From assembly GCF_907163265.1 (NCBI RefSeq), contig NZ_CAJQUM010000001.1:1922001-1986000 (forward strand): a stretch of DNA of 64,000 bases, in the 5' to 3' direction. The translations under genes and the position numbers were made by a program. The stretch is from Georgfuchsia toluolica (GTDB taxonomy: Bacteria; Pseudomonadota; Gammaproteobacteria; Burkholderiales; Rhodocyclaceae). Each line of letters begins with the position of its first letter. Position 1 is the first letter of the stretch. The notes beneath the pieces were generated by a model. It did not search any database, was not told the origin of the DNA, and worked only from the letters and a program-made list of their open reading frames with translations. Shown in pieces: positions 63,118 to 64,000 of the stretch.

Positions 63118-64000
63118 ATGGCACAAATACTGGTAGTGGATGACGAGGTTGGCATACGCGAACTGCTTTCGGAAATATTGCGTGACGAAGGGCATGATGT
63201 GACGCAGGCCGAAAGCGCGGCCGTAGCTCGCACCGCGCGCGAAATGGCGCGACCCGATCTGGTACTGCTCGACATCTGGATGCCGGATACGGATGGCATA
63301 ACGCTGCTCAAGGAATGGGCCGCGAACGGCAAGCTCAACATGCCGATCATCATGATGTCGGGACACGCCACCATCGAGACCGCCGTGGAAGCCACCAAGA
63401 TCGGCGCGCTGGACTTTTTGGAGAAGCCGATCGGCATGCAGAAACTGCTTGCCGCCGTAAAGCGGGCGCTCGATCACGGCAAGCGCCCGACCTACAATGA
63501 ATTGTCGCTGGCCGCATTTCCGCGTTCTTCGGTGCTCAAGGAGTTGAAGAAGCGGCTGGAGCAACTGAGCGCCGTCAATCGCAGCGTCCTGTTACGTTCA
63601 TCGCCAGGCGGCATCATCGAACTGGCGGCAAGGACCTTGCAGGCTTCGGGCAGGCCCTGGCTGGATTTGTCTTCGGATACCCATCCACTCTCGCTGGAAG
63701 ATCTCAAGTCGGCGAGTGGCGGCGTAATCTATGCCGAAGAACTGGGGCGTCTTGTTCGCCTGCAGCATAAGAACCTGCTCTTCGTCGCGGAACGCCTGGA
63801 AAGGTTCAACCTGCGCCTCGTCGCCGGCACCGATCTTGATCCGCCTGCGCTCGCCGCGCAGGGATGGGATGAGGGAATTCTGGGCCGCACCTTCAGCGCC
63901 CGTATCGGCGTACCCACGCTCTCCGAATTGCGTGATGAAATTCCCGATATTGCCGCCCAATTATTGACACGACTGGTCGAAACGGGAGAAACGCCCCTGC
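63118..64000 (+). CDS. NtrX-like response regulator with degenerate sigma-54 ATPase domain (partial)
   Basis: The regulator runs off the window end; 294 codons are visible. The receiver domain starts MAQILVVDDEVGIRELLSEI, has phospho-acceptor D52 in VLLDIWMPD, the switch Thr/Ser in IIMMSGHATIE and Lys in DFLEKPIG. From about residue 130 an AAA+-like domain follows, but the Walker A place (residues 162-168) reads SPGGIIE instead of GExGTGKE, and no GAFTGA loop is seen. It therefore may not hydrolyse ATP or drive sigma-54. AAAGGA precedes the ATG. It follows ntrY across repeat copy D. Confidence 0.88.
   Translation, partial: MAQILVVDDEVGIRELLSEILRDEGHDVTQAESAAVARTAREMARPDLVLLDIWMPDTDGITLLKEWAANGKLNMPIIMMSGHATIETAVEATKIGALDFLEKPIGMQKLLAAVKRALDHGKRPTYNELSLAAFPRSSVLKELKKRLEQLSAVNRSVLLRSSPGGIIELAARTLQASGRPWLDLSSDTHPLSLEDLKSASGGVIYAEELGRLVRLQHKNLLFVAERLERFNLRLVAGTDLDPPALAAQGWDEGILGRTFSARIGVPTLSELRDEIPDIAAQLLTRLVETGETPL

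Overview
The window is a 64 kb piece of a GC-rich proteobacterial chromosome. Gene content and order point to a betaproteobacterium, probably of the Rhodocyclales/Sterolibacteriaceae type: a his cluster running hisB-H-A-F-I-E-HIT-tatABC, the block tldD-nitrilase-yhdP next to glnE and argJ, and the block smg-dprA-LysM | def-fmt-htpX-rsmB-DUF4390-ntrY-ntrX. The taxonomic call is inference from synteny and protein style; no rRNA or tRNA gene was seen.

Layout. 1-8.2 kb (minus strand): the N-terminal part of a GAF-domain protein, then a signalling operon of CHASE2 Ser/Thr kinase, PP2C phosphatase, FHA protein, CHASE2 nucleotide cyclase and an MBL-fold phosphodiesterase-like protein. 8.2-14.4 kb: universal stress protein and TerC, sucCD with a clear terminator, a decayed dehydrogenase-like fragment, msrA, a frame-broken FimV-like gene and a secreted phytochelatin-synthase-like protease. 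14.5-23.3 kb: Nif3, a DegS-like protease, the Tat genes and histidine biosynthesis. 23.3-26.2 kb: an AT-richer patch with two coupled small ORFs and a PIN-domain gene, then a frame-broken sodium:solute symporter. 26.2-31.6 kb: a plus-strand run of VanZ-like, MazG-like, [2Fe-2S] protein, hydrolase and ovothiol synthase OvoA, followed by a Sir2 gene with an internal stop. 31.6-37.2 kb: accessory genes (hemerythrin, DUF2721, PpiC lipoprotein, old yellow enzyme, cytochrome c) and a dead IS630-type element. 37.2-64 kb: mostly housekeeping genes (tldD, nitrilase, yhdP, glnE, argJ, a di-iron MBL protein, rlmL, a reductase without its ferredoxin domain, MidA-like methyltransferase, smg, dprA, LysM protein, def, fmt, htpX, rsmB, ntrY and an ntrX-like regulator cut by the window end).

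Structural points beyond genes. A roughly 125-200 bp repeat family occurs at least four times; three copies directly abut the stop codon of the upstream gene. Three long inverted repeats built from near-identical short words lie in the hisA-hisF, tldD-nitrilase and glnE-argJ gaps. A telomere-like TTTAACC heptamer array lies between the DegS-like gene and tatC. A strong intrinsic terminator sits between tatA and tatB. Several otherwise conserved genes carry single-base frameshifts or one stop codon, which may be real decay or residual assembly error.

Functionally, most of the window is core metabolism and envelope maintenance. The distinctive parts are the paired CHASE2 kinase/cyclase operon, the ovothiol gene run, the secreted phytochelatin-synthase-like enzyme and an NtrX-like regulator whose sigma-54 ATPase domain has lost its Walker A motif.
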